From: Xanthomonas fragariae
GTDB taxonomy: Bacteria > Pseudomonadota > Gammaproteobacteria > Xanthomonadales > Xanthomonadaceae
DNA: 64,000 nt
Assembly: GCF_900183975.1 (NCBI RefSeq)
Contig: NZ_LT853882.1
Coordinates: forward strand, 2,039,501-2,103,500
Reading direction: 5' to 3'
Below are positions 27,408 to 35,540 of the stretch, in pieces. The position numbers were made by a program, and so were the translations under genes. Numbering within the stretch: position 1 is the stretch's first letter; every line of letters starts with the position of its first letter. The notes under the pieces were generated by a model. That model saw only the letters and a program-made list of their open reading frames with translations. It did no database searches and was not told the origin of the DNA.

Positions 27408-28266
27408 CCTTACCCATGCCCGGCACGATCCGATGCATTGCCTGGTCCCCGGTTTGTTCCGCAGTCTTAAGCGCGGCGAACGGAAGAGGCTCAAGCTCGA
27501 TGTGACGTATCACTACGCCGAGAATGAACAAGCGCGGTTTGTCGGCCTCGAGCCTCTTGGCGCTGATGACATGCGACTGCTACAAGGTCTTGTGGCTCTT
27601 GGAGGGCCGAAGGGCATCATCCTGACGCCAGATCCAACAGCAGAGTTGCCGAGGCAACTGCGTCTATTCCTTGAGCCGAAGTTCGAAGCGGTAGGGCAGG
27701 ATGCGCTTGTCGTGCGAGAGAGCATGACAAGCCTGCTAGCCGAAATCGGCTTGACCGATGGCGGCGACAATATCAGGGCGATCAAGGCGTGTTTGCTGCG
27801 CATGGCAAACGTGACGGTGGTAGTCACCAATGGGATTAGGCAAAGGTCTTTTCACTTGATGAGCTACGCCTTCGACGAAGAGGACGGACGGCTATTCGTC
27901 GCGTTGAATCCCCAGATTGCAGAGGCGATTCTTGGGCGGCGCCCGTATACCCGCATCGAGATGGCCGAGGTGCGGGCGCTACAAACCGACCCGGCCCGCC
28001 TTATTCACCAGCGGCTATGCGGCTGGATCGATCCTGGCAAAGCCGGGCGCGTGGAACTCGATACGCTTGCTGGCTACGTCTGGCCGGACCAGGCGAACGC
28101 CGAGGCTATGAAGAAGCGCCGCCAGAAAGCGCGCAAAGCTCTGGCCGAGCTTGCTACCGTGGGCTGGAAGGTGAGCGAGTATGCAGCAGGGAAGTGTGAA
28201 ATTTGCAGGCCGAAGCCCGTAGTAACGTTCCCCAAGCTCCGTAGCAATGTTCCCCTTTACCCGTAG
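27397..28266 (+). CDS. repC: IncQ-type replication initiator RepC
   Basis: 289 residues. The segments HARHDPMHCLVPGLFRSLKR, LEPLGADDMRLLQGLVAL, EVRALQTDPARLIHQRLCGW and IDPGKAG match RSF1010 RepC, the iteron-binding initiator, closely from memory. ATG 27397 has AGGAGG seven bases upstream. The reading frame continues through the first iterons, so the last about 15 residues (PKLRSNVPLYP end) are encoded by the oriV repeats themselves. Confidence 0.88.
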   Translation: MAFNLTHARHDPMHCLVPGLFRSLKRGERKRLKLDVTYHYAENEQARFVGLEPLGADDMRLLQGLVALGGPKGIILTPDPTAELPRQLRLFLEPKFEAVGQDALVVRESMTSLLAEIGLTDGGDNIRAIKACLLRMANVTVVVTNGIRQRSFHLMSYAFDEEDGRLFVALNPQIAEAILGRRPYTRIEMAEVRALQTDPARLIHQRLCGWIDPGKAGRVELDTLAGYVWPDQANAEAMKKRRQKARKALAELATVGWKVSEYAAGKCEICRPKPVVTFPKLRSNVPLYP

Positions 28267-28326
28267 CAATGTTCCCCTTTACCCGTAGCAACGTTCCCCT
28301 TTATCCGTAGCAACGTTCCCCGCCTC
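28217..28326. repeat. oriV iteron array, five tandem 22-bp units
   Basis: Five contiguous 22-bp repeats starting at 28217, 28239, 28261, 28283 and 28305, consensus CCGTAGCAAYGTTCCCC plus five more variable bases (usually TTTAC). Position immediately after the repC coding core and repeat size match the RepC-binding iterons of IncQ origins. The first two units and the start of the third lie inside repC. Confidence 0.85.
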
Positions 28327-28705
28327 AAACCGGAAAACACAGCAACGGCGCGGGCTTGCGGCTAGTTCGCAAGTTCCATCCATGATCTTCCAGGATCATC
28401 TACTAGGCGCGGTACTTGCCGCCGCCATGTAGGGCGACGCCAGGCCCTTGCCATGGTCGGCTTTCAGCCGTTGAGTTGTACGCCAGGAGGGGTGGCTCGG
28501 CCGCACCATTTTTAGCGGCTAAAAACTAAGCGCCCCTCAAGTGTCAATGAATCGGTTTTTTATGTTGTAGCGCACTACAACATACAACAAGCGCCATTCG
28601 CGGCCTGGCCGCGAACGTTAGACCCGTCTTTGGCGGTGTTTCAGGATCGTCATCCCAGGCAAGGCTTGCGTCTAACGCCGCTTTCTACGATGGCGGCCGA
28701 ACGGT
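28327..28705. other. Origin-proximal region with operator, iteron and palindromes
   Basis: No gene. It contains a KorB-type operator TTTAGCGGCTAAA (28511-28523), an inverted IncP-1-type iteron (28530-28548), and two palindromes: TGTTGTAG-CGCA-CTACAACA (28563-28582) and TTCGCGGCC-T-GGCCGCGAA (28597-28615). Bases 28327-28460 recur with small changes after the second iteron copy at 33877. Palindromes after iterons are where IncQ origins carry their single-strand initiation sites; whether these are such sites is unknown. Confidence 0.6.
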
Positions 28706-28722
28706 TCATTGACACTTGAGGG
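28706..28722 (+). promoter_or_regulatory. Solitary IncP-1-type oriV iteron
   Basis: ATTGACACTTGAGGGGC, identical in its core to the sequences at 23285 and 28548 (inverted). Confidence 0.7.
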
Positions 28723-28831
28723 GCCACCTCGCTGCCGATTATCTATGGACCAACTCCCTTCTTGGCGTTCAACTTGTCGGTGATGCTGAATGGCTGCCGT
28801 CGCTGTCTTGGGGCACGCTAGTGGCACCAGC

Positions 28832-28927
28832 TTCATGTCAACCATTTCGGCCAATTATTGGAATGTTGCGCAGGCCGACACTCCTTAAGCTTCGCAGTAG
28901 TTCAGTTGATAACGGAGGTTTACGGAC
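28832..28927. promoter_or_regulatory. Divergent leader region, copy 2 (before traK)
   Basis: Starts CTTCATGTCAACCATTT and ends GTTGATAACGGAGGTTTACG like the region before repA, with a diverged middle. The leftward reading frame that follows MVDMK is different and short here, so only the control region was kept. Confidence 0.6.
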
Positions 28928-29209
28928 ATGGCGACGACAGACAGCAGCTACCCTGCCGAGTTGGCCGCACGGCTCGCTCTTGAGCAGCAGACCTCGCAGA
29001 TCAAGCGCCGGGACTACCTGGCCGCTTTCATGGCGGCGCGCTCAGACGTTAAGAAAGCGATGGAGGCCGGCTACACGCTCAAGATCATCTGGGAGCACAT
29101 GCGCGATATCGGGCGCATCCCTTTTCGATATGAGACGTTCCTGAAATACGTTCGCCAGCACATCACCAATGCGCCGCCTGGGTCCATGAGTCACGGCAGC
29201 GCGAAGTAA
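28928..29209 (+). CDS. traK: TraK-family oriT-binding protein
   Basis: 93 residues. KRRDYLAAFMAARSDVKKAM followed by IWEHMRDIGRIPFRYETFLK is the core of the TraK family, which binds and bends DNA at oriT in IncP plasmids to help relaxosome assembly. ATG 28928 has GGAGG ten bases upstream. An RP4-type oriT lies 190 bases downstream, which supports the assignment, though in RP4 traK is transcribed away from oriT, whereas here it points towards it. Confidence 0.8.
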   Translation: MATTDSSYPAELAARLALEQQTSQIKRRDYLAAFMAARSDVKKAMEAGYTLKIIWEHMRDIGRIPFRYETFLKYVRQHITNAPPGSMSHGSAK

Positions 29210-29389
29210 GGAAAGCCCCGTGTTCAATCGCTGCAAGTGCGTGGCTGAAACACTGCTATCGGTTGTTGGATCGCTGCAAACGCGCGGAAATGGGGCGTTT
29301 TTGTCGATCCTCGCGCTGCTGGTGCGCTGTTGCGAAACAACGGTGCGCTTACAGCGCGAAATTCGATGAGTCATACGAGGCAAAAACAA

Positions 29390-29510
29390 GGCCGTAAGGC
29401 GGGCAGGATAGGTGAAGTAGGCCCACCCGCACGCGGGTGGGCCTACTTCACTGTCCCTTATTCGCACCTGCGGTGCTCAACGGAAATTCTGCTCTGCGAG
29501 GCCGGGCCGG
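29390..29510. other. RP4/IncP-type origin of transfer (oriT)
   Basis: GGGCAGGATAGGTGAAGTAG is the IncP nic region; read on the minus strand it is TTCACCTATCCTG|CCC, with the nick expected between 29404 and 29403. Next comes a perfect 19-bp inverted repeat (arms 29412-29430 and 29433-29451, GTGAAGTAGGCCCACCCGC), then CACTGTCCCTTATTCGCACC and GGCCGGCTACCGCC, which follow the traJ side of RP4 oriT closely from memory. Similarity stops at about 29519, and traJ itself is absent. Confidence 0.85.
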
Positions 29511-29620
29511 CTACCGCCGAAGACTTGGAACGCCAGAGAGATAGGCCGCAGCCGCCCTTGCCTGGATGATGTCATTTGTGCGATATTGAAGTCAATGAAG
29601 TCACATATGAGGTCCTGACT

Positions 29621-29875
29621 ATGGCAATCCTGACAGTGCGGAATGTGCCCGACGAGGTGCATCGCGCTCTGCGCTTACGGGCCGCCGAGCATGGCCGCAG
29701 TACAGAGGCGGAGGTCCGCGAGATTCTGGAGAGTGCAGTTAAGTCAGAAAAGCGCATCCGCATGGGCGACGCGTTGGCGGAGCTTGGCCGCCAAGTAGTG
29801 CTGACAAACGATGATTTCGCAGTGTTGGACCAGGTGCGCGACAAGGTGCCGGCAGAACCGATGAGGTTTGAATGA
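29621..29875 (+). CDS. FitA-like ribbon-helix-helix antitoxin
   Basis: 84 residues, MAILTVRNVPDEVHRALRLR, a ribbon-helix-helix (Arc/MetJ-type) DNA-binding N-terminus, and STEAEVREILESAV typical of FitA/StbC antitoxins; the C-terminal tail (residues about 50-84) would wrap the toxin. ATG 29621 has GAGG nine bases upstream. It overlaps the PIN-domain gene by four bases (ATGA), as usual for such pairs, and probably represses its own operon. It occupies the place where traJ would be next to oriT. Confidence 0.9.
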   Translation: MAILTVRNVPDEVHRALRLRAAEHGRSTEAEVREILESAVKSEKRIRMGDALAELGRQVVLTNDDFAVLDQVRDKVPAEPMRFE

Positions 29876-30291
29876 TTGTCTTGGATACGAATGTAGTCTC
29901 CGAGGCGATAAAACCCGAACCCAACCCGGCCGTGCGAGCTTGGTTGAATGAGCAGGTAGCGGAAACCCTCTACCTGTCCAGCGTGACGCTTGCCGAACTG
30001 CTGTTCGGCATCGGCGCGCTGCCGAACGGGAAACGTAAGAAAGGCCTGGGCGAAGCACTGGACGGCTTGCTCGAACTGTTCGGCGAGCGGGTGCTGATGT
30101 TCGACACCGAAGCGGCTCGCCATTATGCCGAGCTGGCGGTGAAGGCCCGCACAGCCGGGAAGGGTTTTCCAACACCTGACGGATATATTGGGGCTATTGC
30201 GGCCTCCAAGGGATTTATCGTAGCAACACGCGACACCAGCCCTTTCGAAGCGGCTGGGCTTACTGTTATCAATCCTTGGAACCATCAGTAA
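29872..30291 (+). CDS. FitB/VapC-like PIN-domain toxin
   Basis: 139 residues, MIVLDTNVVSEAIKPEPNPA. The four acidic PIN residues are present: D5, E42, D103 and D121, so the Mg-dependent RNase site looks complete. FitB/VapC toxins cut tRNA or rRNA and are held inactive by the co-transcribed antitoxin. The start overlaps the antitoxin stop (ATGA). Intact, and likely to have stabilised the island. Confidence 0.92.
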   Translation: MIVLDTNVVSEAIKPEPNPAVRAWLNEQVAETLYLSSVTLAELLFGIGALPNGKRKKGLGEALDGLLELFGERVLMFDTEAARHYAELAVKARTAGKGFPTPDGYIGAIAASKGFIVATRDTSPFEAAGLTVINPWNHQ

Positions 30292-30447
30292 ATCCAATCA
30301 CTACTTGACACCGTGATCTGATCAAAAAGGCCGGGCTTCGGTGTCGCCCAGGTCAATCACCGGTAGCTCCGTGGCGCAGCTACGCGATGAACCCTTGAAC
30401 AAGAGCGCTTGCTCGAGGGTGCAGCCATTTATCGCGAGGTAATGACC

Positions 30448-31084
30448 ATGAAGCAGCATGTTTTAGCGGCTAAAATCGCTTTCTCCATAGGCCTCACTGT
30501 TGGCGTCGCCTCGATGCCTGCGCACGCGGGCATCCCGGTCATTGACGGAACCAACCTGTCGCAAACGACCGTCACCGCGATTCAACAGGTTGCGCATGTC
30601 CAGAAGCAAATCGAGCAATACCAGACGCAGTTGCAGCAGTACGAAAACATGCTGCAAAACACGGTCGCGCCCGCGGCCTACATGTGGGATCAGGCACAAA
30701 CCACCATCAACGGCTTGATGCAGTCCATCGACACCCTGAATAACCTCACCAATCAGGCCGGCAGCCTGGACGCTTACCTAGGCAGGTTCCAGGACGTGTC
30801 CTACTACAAATCCTCGCCGTGCTTCACCTCGACCGGCTGCTCTGACACCGAACGCGCGGCGCTGGAAAAGACCCGCGCCTTGGCTTCACAGTCTCAAAAG
30901 GCTGCAAATGATGCGCTGTTTAAGGGCATCAAAGATCAGCAGGAAAATCTAAAGTCGGATGCGCACCAGCTCGAACGGCTGCAATCGCAGGCGCAGGGCG
31001 CAAAAGGGCAGATGGAAGCCATCGGATATGCAAACCAGATTGCCAGCCAACAATCCAACTAGCTCCTGCAAATCCGTGGCCTGC
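30448..31084 (+). pseudogene. trbJ: P-type conjugation protein TrbJ, nonsense mutation and IS truncation
   Basis: 204 codons to a TAG at 31060-31062: signal peptide MKQHVLAAKIAFSIGLTVGV...HAG, then coiled-coil-rich IQQVAHVQKQIEQYQTQLQQ and a C-terminal helix ending YANQIASQQSN. TrbJ proteins are about 50 residues longer and continue NQLLQIRGL; here TAG replaces the Gln codon and the DNA still reads LLQIRGL before element B2 begins at 31085. TrbJ is a VirB5-like pilus component. ATG 30448 has GAGG eight bases upstream. A KorB-type operator lies within its first codons. Confidence 0.85.
30462..30474. promoter_or_regulatory. KorB-type operator inside trbJ
   Basis: TTTAGCGGCTAAA, the exact IncP KorB operator, 14 bases after the trbJ start; it encodes part of HVLAAKIAF. 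Confidence 0.7.
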
Positions 31085-31390
31085 TGATACGCCCAGGGTT
31101 TCCTAGACATCTCAAGGCCATGGAACATGGTCAATTCGGAGGTGTCTATGAGCAGCAAGCGGTATACGGATGAATTCAAGATCGAGGCGGTCCGGCAAGT
31201 GACCGATCGTGGTTTCAAGGTGGCAGAAGTCGCGGAGCGACTGGGTGTCACCACGCACAGCCTCTACGCCTGGCTGCGCAAGTTCGGCAAGCCTGGCGTG
31301 GTGCAGCGCGCCGAGGTGGACCAGAGCGCCGAGGTTCGGCGGCTGAAGGCAGAGTTGCGTCGAGTGACCGAGGAGCGCGACATCCTAAAA

Positions 31391-32897
31391 AGTCGCCCCT
31401 GAAAAACCCCAACCACCCAACGACCGCAAGGCCTTGATGTCTTCACCGGCGTGCCAGAACTACCAGTGTTCGCTACGCTGAAGGCTGGTTTCTTGCAATT
31501 TCCGCCCATGCGTACACGCCGTCCTGCTGCCGAAGAGATGCCTGCCGATGAGTTGTTTCGTTCGCGGCTGGAGAACCAGATCGATCTGCGTCATCCGCTG
31601 GCGCGGCTGAGCCAACGGATGCCGTGGACGGCGTTGGAGCAAGCACTTTCATCGCGCTTGCCGGCCACCCAGGCCGGTGGCGGTCGGCCGGCATTGCCGG
31701 TGCGGCTGATTGCCGGTTTGCTCTACCTCAAACACGCCTACGACCTGTCCGATGAAGCGGTGTGCGAGCGCTGGCTGGAGAATCCGTACTGGCAGTTCTT
31801 CACCGGTGAGGTCGTGTTCCAGACGCGTTTGCCGTGCGATGCCAGCTCGCTGACGCGCTGGCGGCAGCGCCTGGGTGAGGCCGGGATGGAAGAGCTGCTG
31901 GCGCACACCATCAACGCCGCGCATGCGATGCAGGCGGTGGACGCACGCGAGTTGTCGCGGGTGATCGTGGACACCACGGTGCAGGAAAAGGCGATCGCCT
32001 ATCCGACCGACAGCCGTTTGCTGGAGGTGGCACGCAAGAAGCTGGTGTTACTGGCCAAGCGGCACGGCATCGGATTGCGGCAGAGCTACGCGCGGCAAGG
32101 CCCGGCCCTGAGCCGCAAGGCAGGTCGGTATGCGCATGCGCGCCAGTTCAAGCGGATGCGGCGCGTGCTGCGACGTCAACGCACAGTGCTGGGACGGCTC
32201 GTGCGCGACATCCAACGCAAACTCGATCAGGTAAACACCGGCGTGCGCGAGCGCATCGCTGTCTGGCTGGAACGTGCGCAACGGCTGTACACGCAGCGTC
32301 CGAAGGACAAACAAAAACTCTACGCATTGCATGCCCCGGAAGTGGAATGCATCGGCAAGGGCAAGGCGCGTCAAGCGTACGAATTCGGCGTCAAGGTCGG
32401 CATTGCAGTCACCGCCTGCAAGGGATTGGTCGTGGGTGCGCGCAGCTTCCCGGGCAACCCGTACGACGGCGATACCTTGGCCGAGCAGCTGGAGCAGACA
32501 CGCGGGTTGCTGCAGGATGTGAGCGTAGAACCGACGGTGGCGATCGTGGACCTGGGCTATCGCGGGCGCGAGGTCGATGGCGTGCAGGTCCTGCATCGCG
32601 GCAAGGCCAAGACGCTGACGCGACGGCAATGGCGCTGGATCAAGCGACGGCAGGCGGTGGAGCCGGTGATCGGACATCTGAAAAACGACTGCAGGTTGCG
32701 TCGCTGCAGGCTGAAAGGTGCCCAAGGCGATGCGCTGCACGTGCTCGGCTGCGCCGCCGGCTACAACCTGCGTTGGCTGCTGCGCTGGATCGCGTTTTTG
32801 CGTGCCTGGATGCGGGCGATGGGATGGTCATCCTTGAGTGCCGTGCCGCTGTCACCGACGGCACTTGGCGCTTGAAGGGGATTTTTCAGAGACGACT
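31391..32897 (+). mobile_element. IS5-family element C, copy 4 (intact)
   Basis: 1507 bp, flanked by AAAA (31387-31390 and 32898-32901) duplicated from the host's A AAA AAG heptamer. Terminal repeats AGTCGCCCCTGAAAAACCCC and the complement of AGTCGTCTCTGAAAAATCCC. Confidence 0.92.
31451..32875 (+). CDS. IS5-family transposase (element C4)
   Basis: Complete 474-codon frame with D174, D367, Y370 and E404. One variation: HLKNDCRLRR where other copies have HLKDDCRLRR, next to the catalytic Glu segment. Otherwise as in copy C3. Confidence 0.9.
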   Translation: MPELPVFATLKAGFLQFPPMRTRRPAAEEMPADELFRSRLENQIDLRHPLARLSQRMPWTALEQALSSRLPATQAGGGRPALPVRLIAGLLYLKHAYDLSDEAVCERWLENPYWQFFTGEVVFQTRLPCDASSLTRWRQRLGEAGMEELLAHTINAAHAMQAVDARELSRVIVDTTVQEKAIAYPTDSRLLEVARKKLVLLAKRHGIGLRQSYARQGPALSRKAGRYAHARQFKRMRRVLRRQRTVLGRLVRDIQRKLDQVNTGVRERIAVWLERAQRLYTQRPKDKQKLYALHAPEVECIGKGKARQAYEFGVKVGIAVTACKGLVVGARSFPGNPYDGDTLAEQLEQTRGLLQDVSVEPTVAIVDLGYRGREVDGVQVLHRGKAKTLTRRQWRWIKRRQAVEPVIGHLKNDCRLRRCRLKGAQGDALHVLGCAAGYNLRWLLRWIAFLRAWMRAMGWSSLSAVPLSPTALGA

Positions 32898-32948
32898 AAA
32901 AAAGGCCGCCGCGTACTTTGCCAAGGGGTAAGGGCAAATTACGCCTTC

Positions 32949-33803
32949 ATGCAAGCCCACTGTGGGGAATTCAGGGTGTGTGCGATGTGCCGGGTATTGC
33001 GGGTCAACCGGTCGGGCTATTACGCCTGGTTGTGCTCGCCCAACAGTGAGCGCGCCAAGGAAGATGAGCGCTTGCTTGGACTGATCAAGCACCACTGGCT
33101 GGCCAGCGGCAGTGTCTATGGGCATCGCAAGATCACCAGGGATCTGCGCGATCTGGGTGAGCGTTGCAGTCGCCATCGGGTGCATCGGCTGATGCGCACC
33201 GAGGGACTGCGTGCCCAGGTGGGCTATGGTCGCAAACCGCGCTTCCATGGAGGAATGCAGTGCAAGGCGGCGGCCAACCTGCTTGACCGACAGTTCGACG
33301 TGACTGAGCCGGACACGACCTGGGCGAGCGATTTCACCTTCATCCGCACGCATGAAGGCTGGATGTACCTGGCTGTTGTGATCGATCTGTTTTCCCGGCA
33401 GGTCGTCGGCTGGGCGATGCGCGATCGGGCCGACACCGAGTTGGTCGTGCAGGCCTTGTTGTCTGCGGTGTGGCGACGCAAACCCAACGCTGGTTGCTTG
33501 GTTCATTCGGACCAAGGGTCTGTCTACACCAGCGATGACTGGCAGAGTTTCCTAGCGTCCCATGGCGTGGTGTGCAGCATGAGTCGGCGTGGCAACTGCC
33601 ACGACAACGCACCCGTGGAGAGCTTCTTCGGCCTGCTCAAACGCGAGCGGATCAGGCGGCGGACCTATTCCACCAAGGACGCCGCTCGCGCCGAGGTATT
33701 CGACTACATCGAGATGTTCTACAACCCCAACCGCCGCCACGGTTCAACTGGCGACCTGTCCCCTGTAGAGTTTGAACGGCGCTACGCGCAACGAGGGTCT
33801 TGA
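32949..33803 (+). CDS. IS3-family transposase OrfB (element B2)
   Basis: 284 residues from ATG 32949 (MQAHCGEFRVCAMCRVLRVN): HTH_21 segment, then the rve integrase core with the DDE residues in ASDFTFIRTH, LVHSDQGSVY and NAPVESFFGLLKRE. The domain is complete, but it is normally made as an OrfAB fusion through a -1 slip at A AAA AAG, and element C4 now sits in that heptamer, so fusion from this copy is impossible. Confidence 0.85.
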   Translation: MQAHCGEFRVCAMCRVLRVNRSGYYAWLCSPNSERAKEDERLLGLIKHHWLASGSVYGHRKITRDLRDLGERCSRHRVHRLMRTEGLRAQVGYGRKPRFHGGMQCKAAANLLDRQFDVTEPDTTWASDFTFIRTHEGWMYLAVVIDLFSRQVVGWAMRDRADTELVVQALLSAVWRRKPNAGCLVHSDQGSVYTSDDWQSFLASHGVVCSMSRRGNCHDNAPVESFFGLLKRERIRRRTYSTKDAARAEVFDYIEMFYNPNRRHGSTGDLSPVEFERRYAQRGS

Positions 33804-33830
33804 GTGTCTACGGAACCCTGGGCGTATCAC

Positions 33831-34020
33831 CTCCGTAGAAACGCTCCCCTTCACCCGTAGCAACGTTCCCCGGCCCAAACTGAGAAACACAGCAGTGGTG
33901 CGGGCTTGCGGCTAGTCCGTGAATTCCATCCATGATCTTCCAAGATCATCCACTAGGCGCGGCACTTGCCGCCGCCCTTTAGGGCGACGCCAAGCCCTTG
34001 CCCATGGGGCGGCCATTCGG
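33831..34020. repeat. Second, partial oriV copy
   Basis: Two 22-bp iteron units (33833-33854 and 33855-33876), then about 130 bases nearly identical to 28327-28460, including AACACAGCA, GCGGGCTTGCGGCTAGT and GATCTTCCAAGATCATC. Numerous single-base differences show it is a diverged copy and not a recent duplication. Confidence 0.8.
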
Positions 34021-34025
34021 TCTTT

Positions 34026-35540
34026 AGTCGTCCCTGAAAAATCCCCGTCAAGCGCCAAGTGCCGTCGGTGACAGCGGCACGGCACTCAAGGATGACCATC
34101 CCATCGCCCGCATCCAGGCACGCAAAAACGCGATCCAGCGCAGCAGCCAGTGCAGGTTGTAGCCGGCGGCGCAGCCGAGCACGTGCAGCGCATCGCCTTG
34201 GGCACCTTTCAGCCTGCAGCGACGCAACCTGCAGTCGTCTTTCAGATGTCCGATCACCGGCTCCACCGCCTGCCGTCGCTTGATCCAGCGCCATTGCCGT
34301 CGCGTCAGCGTCTTGGCCTTGCCGCGATGCAGGACCTGCACGCCATCGACCTCGCGCCCGCGATCGCCCAGGTCCACGATCGCCACCGTCGGTTCTACGC
34401 TCACATCCTGCAGCAACCCGCGTGTCTGCTCCAGCTGCTCGGCCAAGGTATCGCCGTCGTACGGGTTGCCCGGGAAGCTGCGCGCACCCACGACCAATCC
34501 CTTGCAGGCGGTGACCGCAATGCCGACCTTGACGCCGAATTCGTACGCTTGACGCGCCTTGCCCTTGCCGATGCATTCCACTTCCGGGGCATGCAATGCG
34601 TAGAGTTTTTGTTTGTCCTTCGGACGCTGCGTGTACAGCCGTTGCGCACGTTCCAGCCAGACAGCGATGCGCTCGCGCACGCCGGTGTTTACCTGATCGA
34701 GTTTGCGTTGGATGTCGCGCATGAGCCGTCCCAGCACTGTGCGTTGACGTCGCAGGATGCGCCACATCCGCTTGAACTGGCGCGCATGCGCATACCGACC
34801 TGCCTTGCGGCTCAGGGCCGGGCCTTGCCGCGCGTAGCTCTGCCGCAATCCGATGCCGTGCCGCTTGGCCAGTAACACCAGCTTCTTGCGGGCCACTTCA
34901 AGCAAACGGCTGTCGGTCGGATAGGCGATCGCCTTTTCCTGCACCGTGGTGTCCACGATCACCCGCGACAACCGCGACAACCGCGTGCGTCCACCGCCTG
35001 CATCGCATGCGCGGCGTTGATGGTGTGCGCCAACAGCTCTTCCATCCCGGCCTCACCCAGGCGCTGCCGCCAGCGCGTCAGCGAGCTGGCATCGCACGGC
35101 AAGCGCGTCTGGAACACGACCTCACCGGTGAAAAACTGCCAGTACGGATTCTCCAGCCAGCGCTCGCACACCGCTTCATCGGAAAGGTCGTAGGCGTGTT
35201 TGAGGTAGAGCAAACCGGCAATCAGCCGCACCGGCAATGCCGGCCGACCGCCACCGGCCTGGGTGGCCGGCAAGCGCGATGAAAGTGCTTGCTCCAACGC
35301 CGCCCACGGCATCCGTTGGCTCAGCCGCGCCAGCGGATGACGCAGATCGATCTGGTTCTCCAGCCGCGAACGAAACAACTCGTCGGCGGGTCTGTCTTCG
35401 GCAGCAGGACGGCGTGTACGCATGGGCGCAAATTGCAAGAAACCAGCCTTCAGCGTAGCGAACACTGGTAGTTCTGGCACGCCGGTGCAGACATCAAGGC
35501 CTTGCGGTCGTTGGGTGGTTGGGGTTTTTCAGGGGCGACT
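34026..35540 (-). mobile_element. IS5-family element C, copy 5 (inverted)
   Basis: 1515 bp, eight longer than intact copies. Left flank (TCTTT) comes from the oriV remnant and right flank (TGTTA) from the effector region; no direct repeat is seen, so it may be a recombination joint forming the island's present right edge. Confidence 0.88.
34048..35480 (-). pseudogene. IS5-family transposase (element C5), frameshifted
   Basis: Reads from 35480 to AVDARGCRGCRG and stops at 34959; the remainder continues in another frame from about 34980 to 34048. The cause is visible: GTTGTCGCG is duplicated in tandem and one A lost where other copies have GAGTTGTCGCGG, net +8. The break lies just before D174. 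Asp stands at position 370. Confidence 0.88.

Larger units (their letters stand above)
31148..32931 (+). pseudogene. IS3-family OrfA of element B2, split by element C4
   Basis: Starts MSSKRYTDEFKIEAVRQVT with GGAGG five bases upstream, continues through the HTH and helix (ERLGVTTHSLYAWLRKFG) to EERDILK, then element C4 enters at 31391 and the last codons (KAAAYFAKG, stop 32929-32931) resume after it. The reconstituted OrfA has 90 residues. Confidence 0.88.
31085..33829 (+). mobile_element. IS3-family element B, copy 2, interrupted by element C4
   Basis: Ends TGATACGCCCAGGGT...ACCCTGGGCGTATCA. Without C4 and its 4-bp duplication the element is about 1233 bp. Left flank is trbJ, right flank is a partial oriV copy, and no 3-bp target duplication is seen (TGC against CCT), so this copy also seems to lie at a recombination joint. 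Confidence 0.88.

Noticed and set aside
28217..28326. Regular 22-bp repeats that might suggest a CRISPR array
   Set aside because: Units are contiguous with no unique spacers and lie after repC, so they are plasmid iterons.
28612..28676. GTTAGAC...GTCTAAC pair resembling an integron attC site
   Set aside because: The two core sites are in the opposite order to a real attC (RYYYAAC should come first), and no integrase or cassette is nearby.
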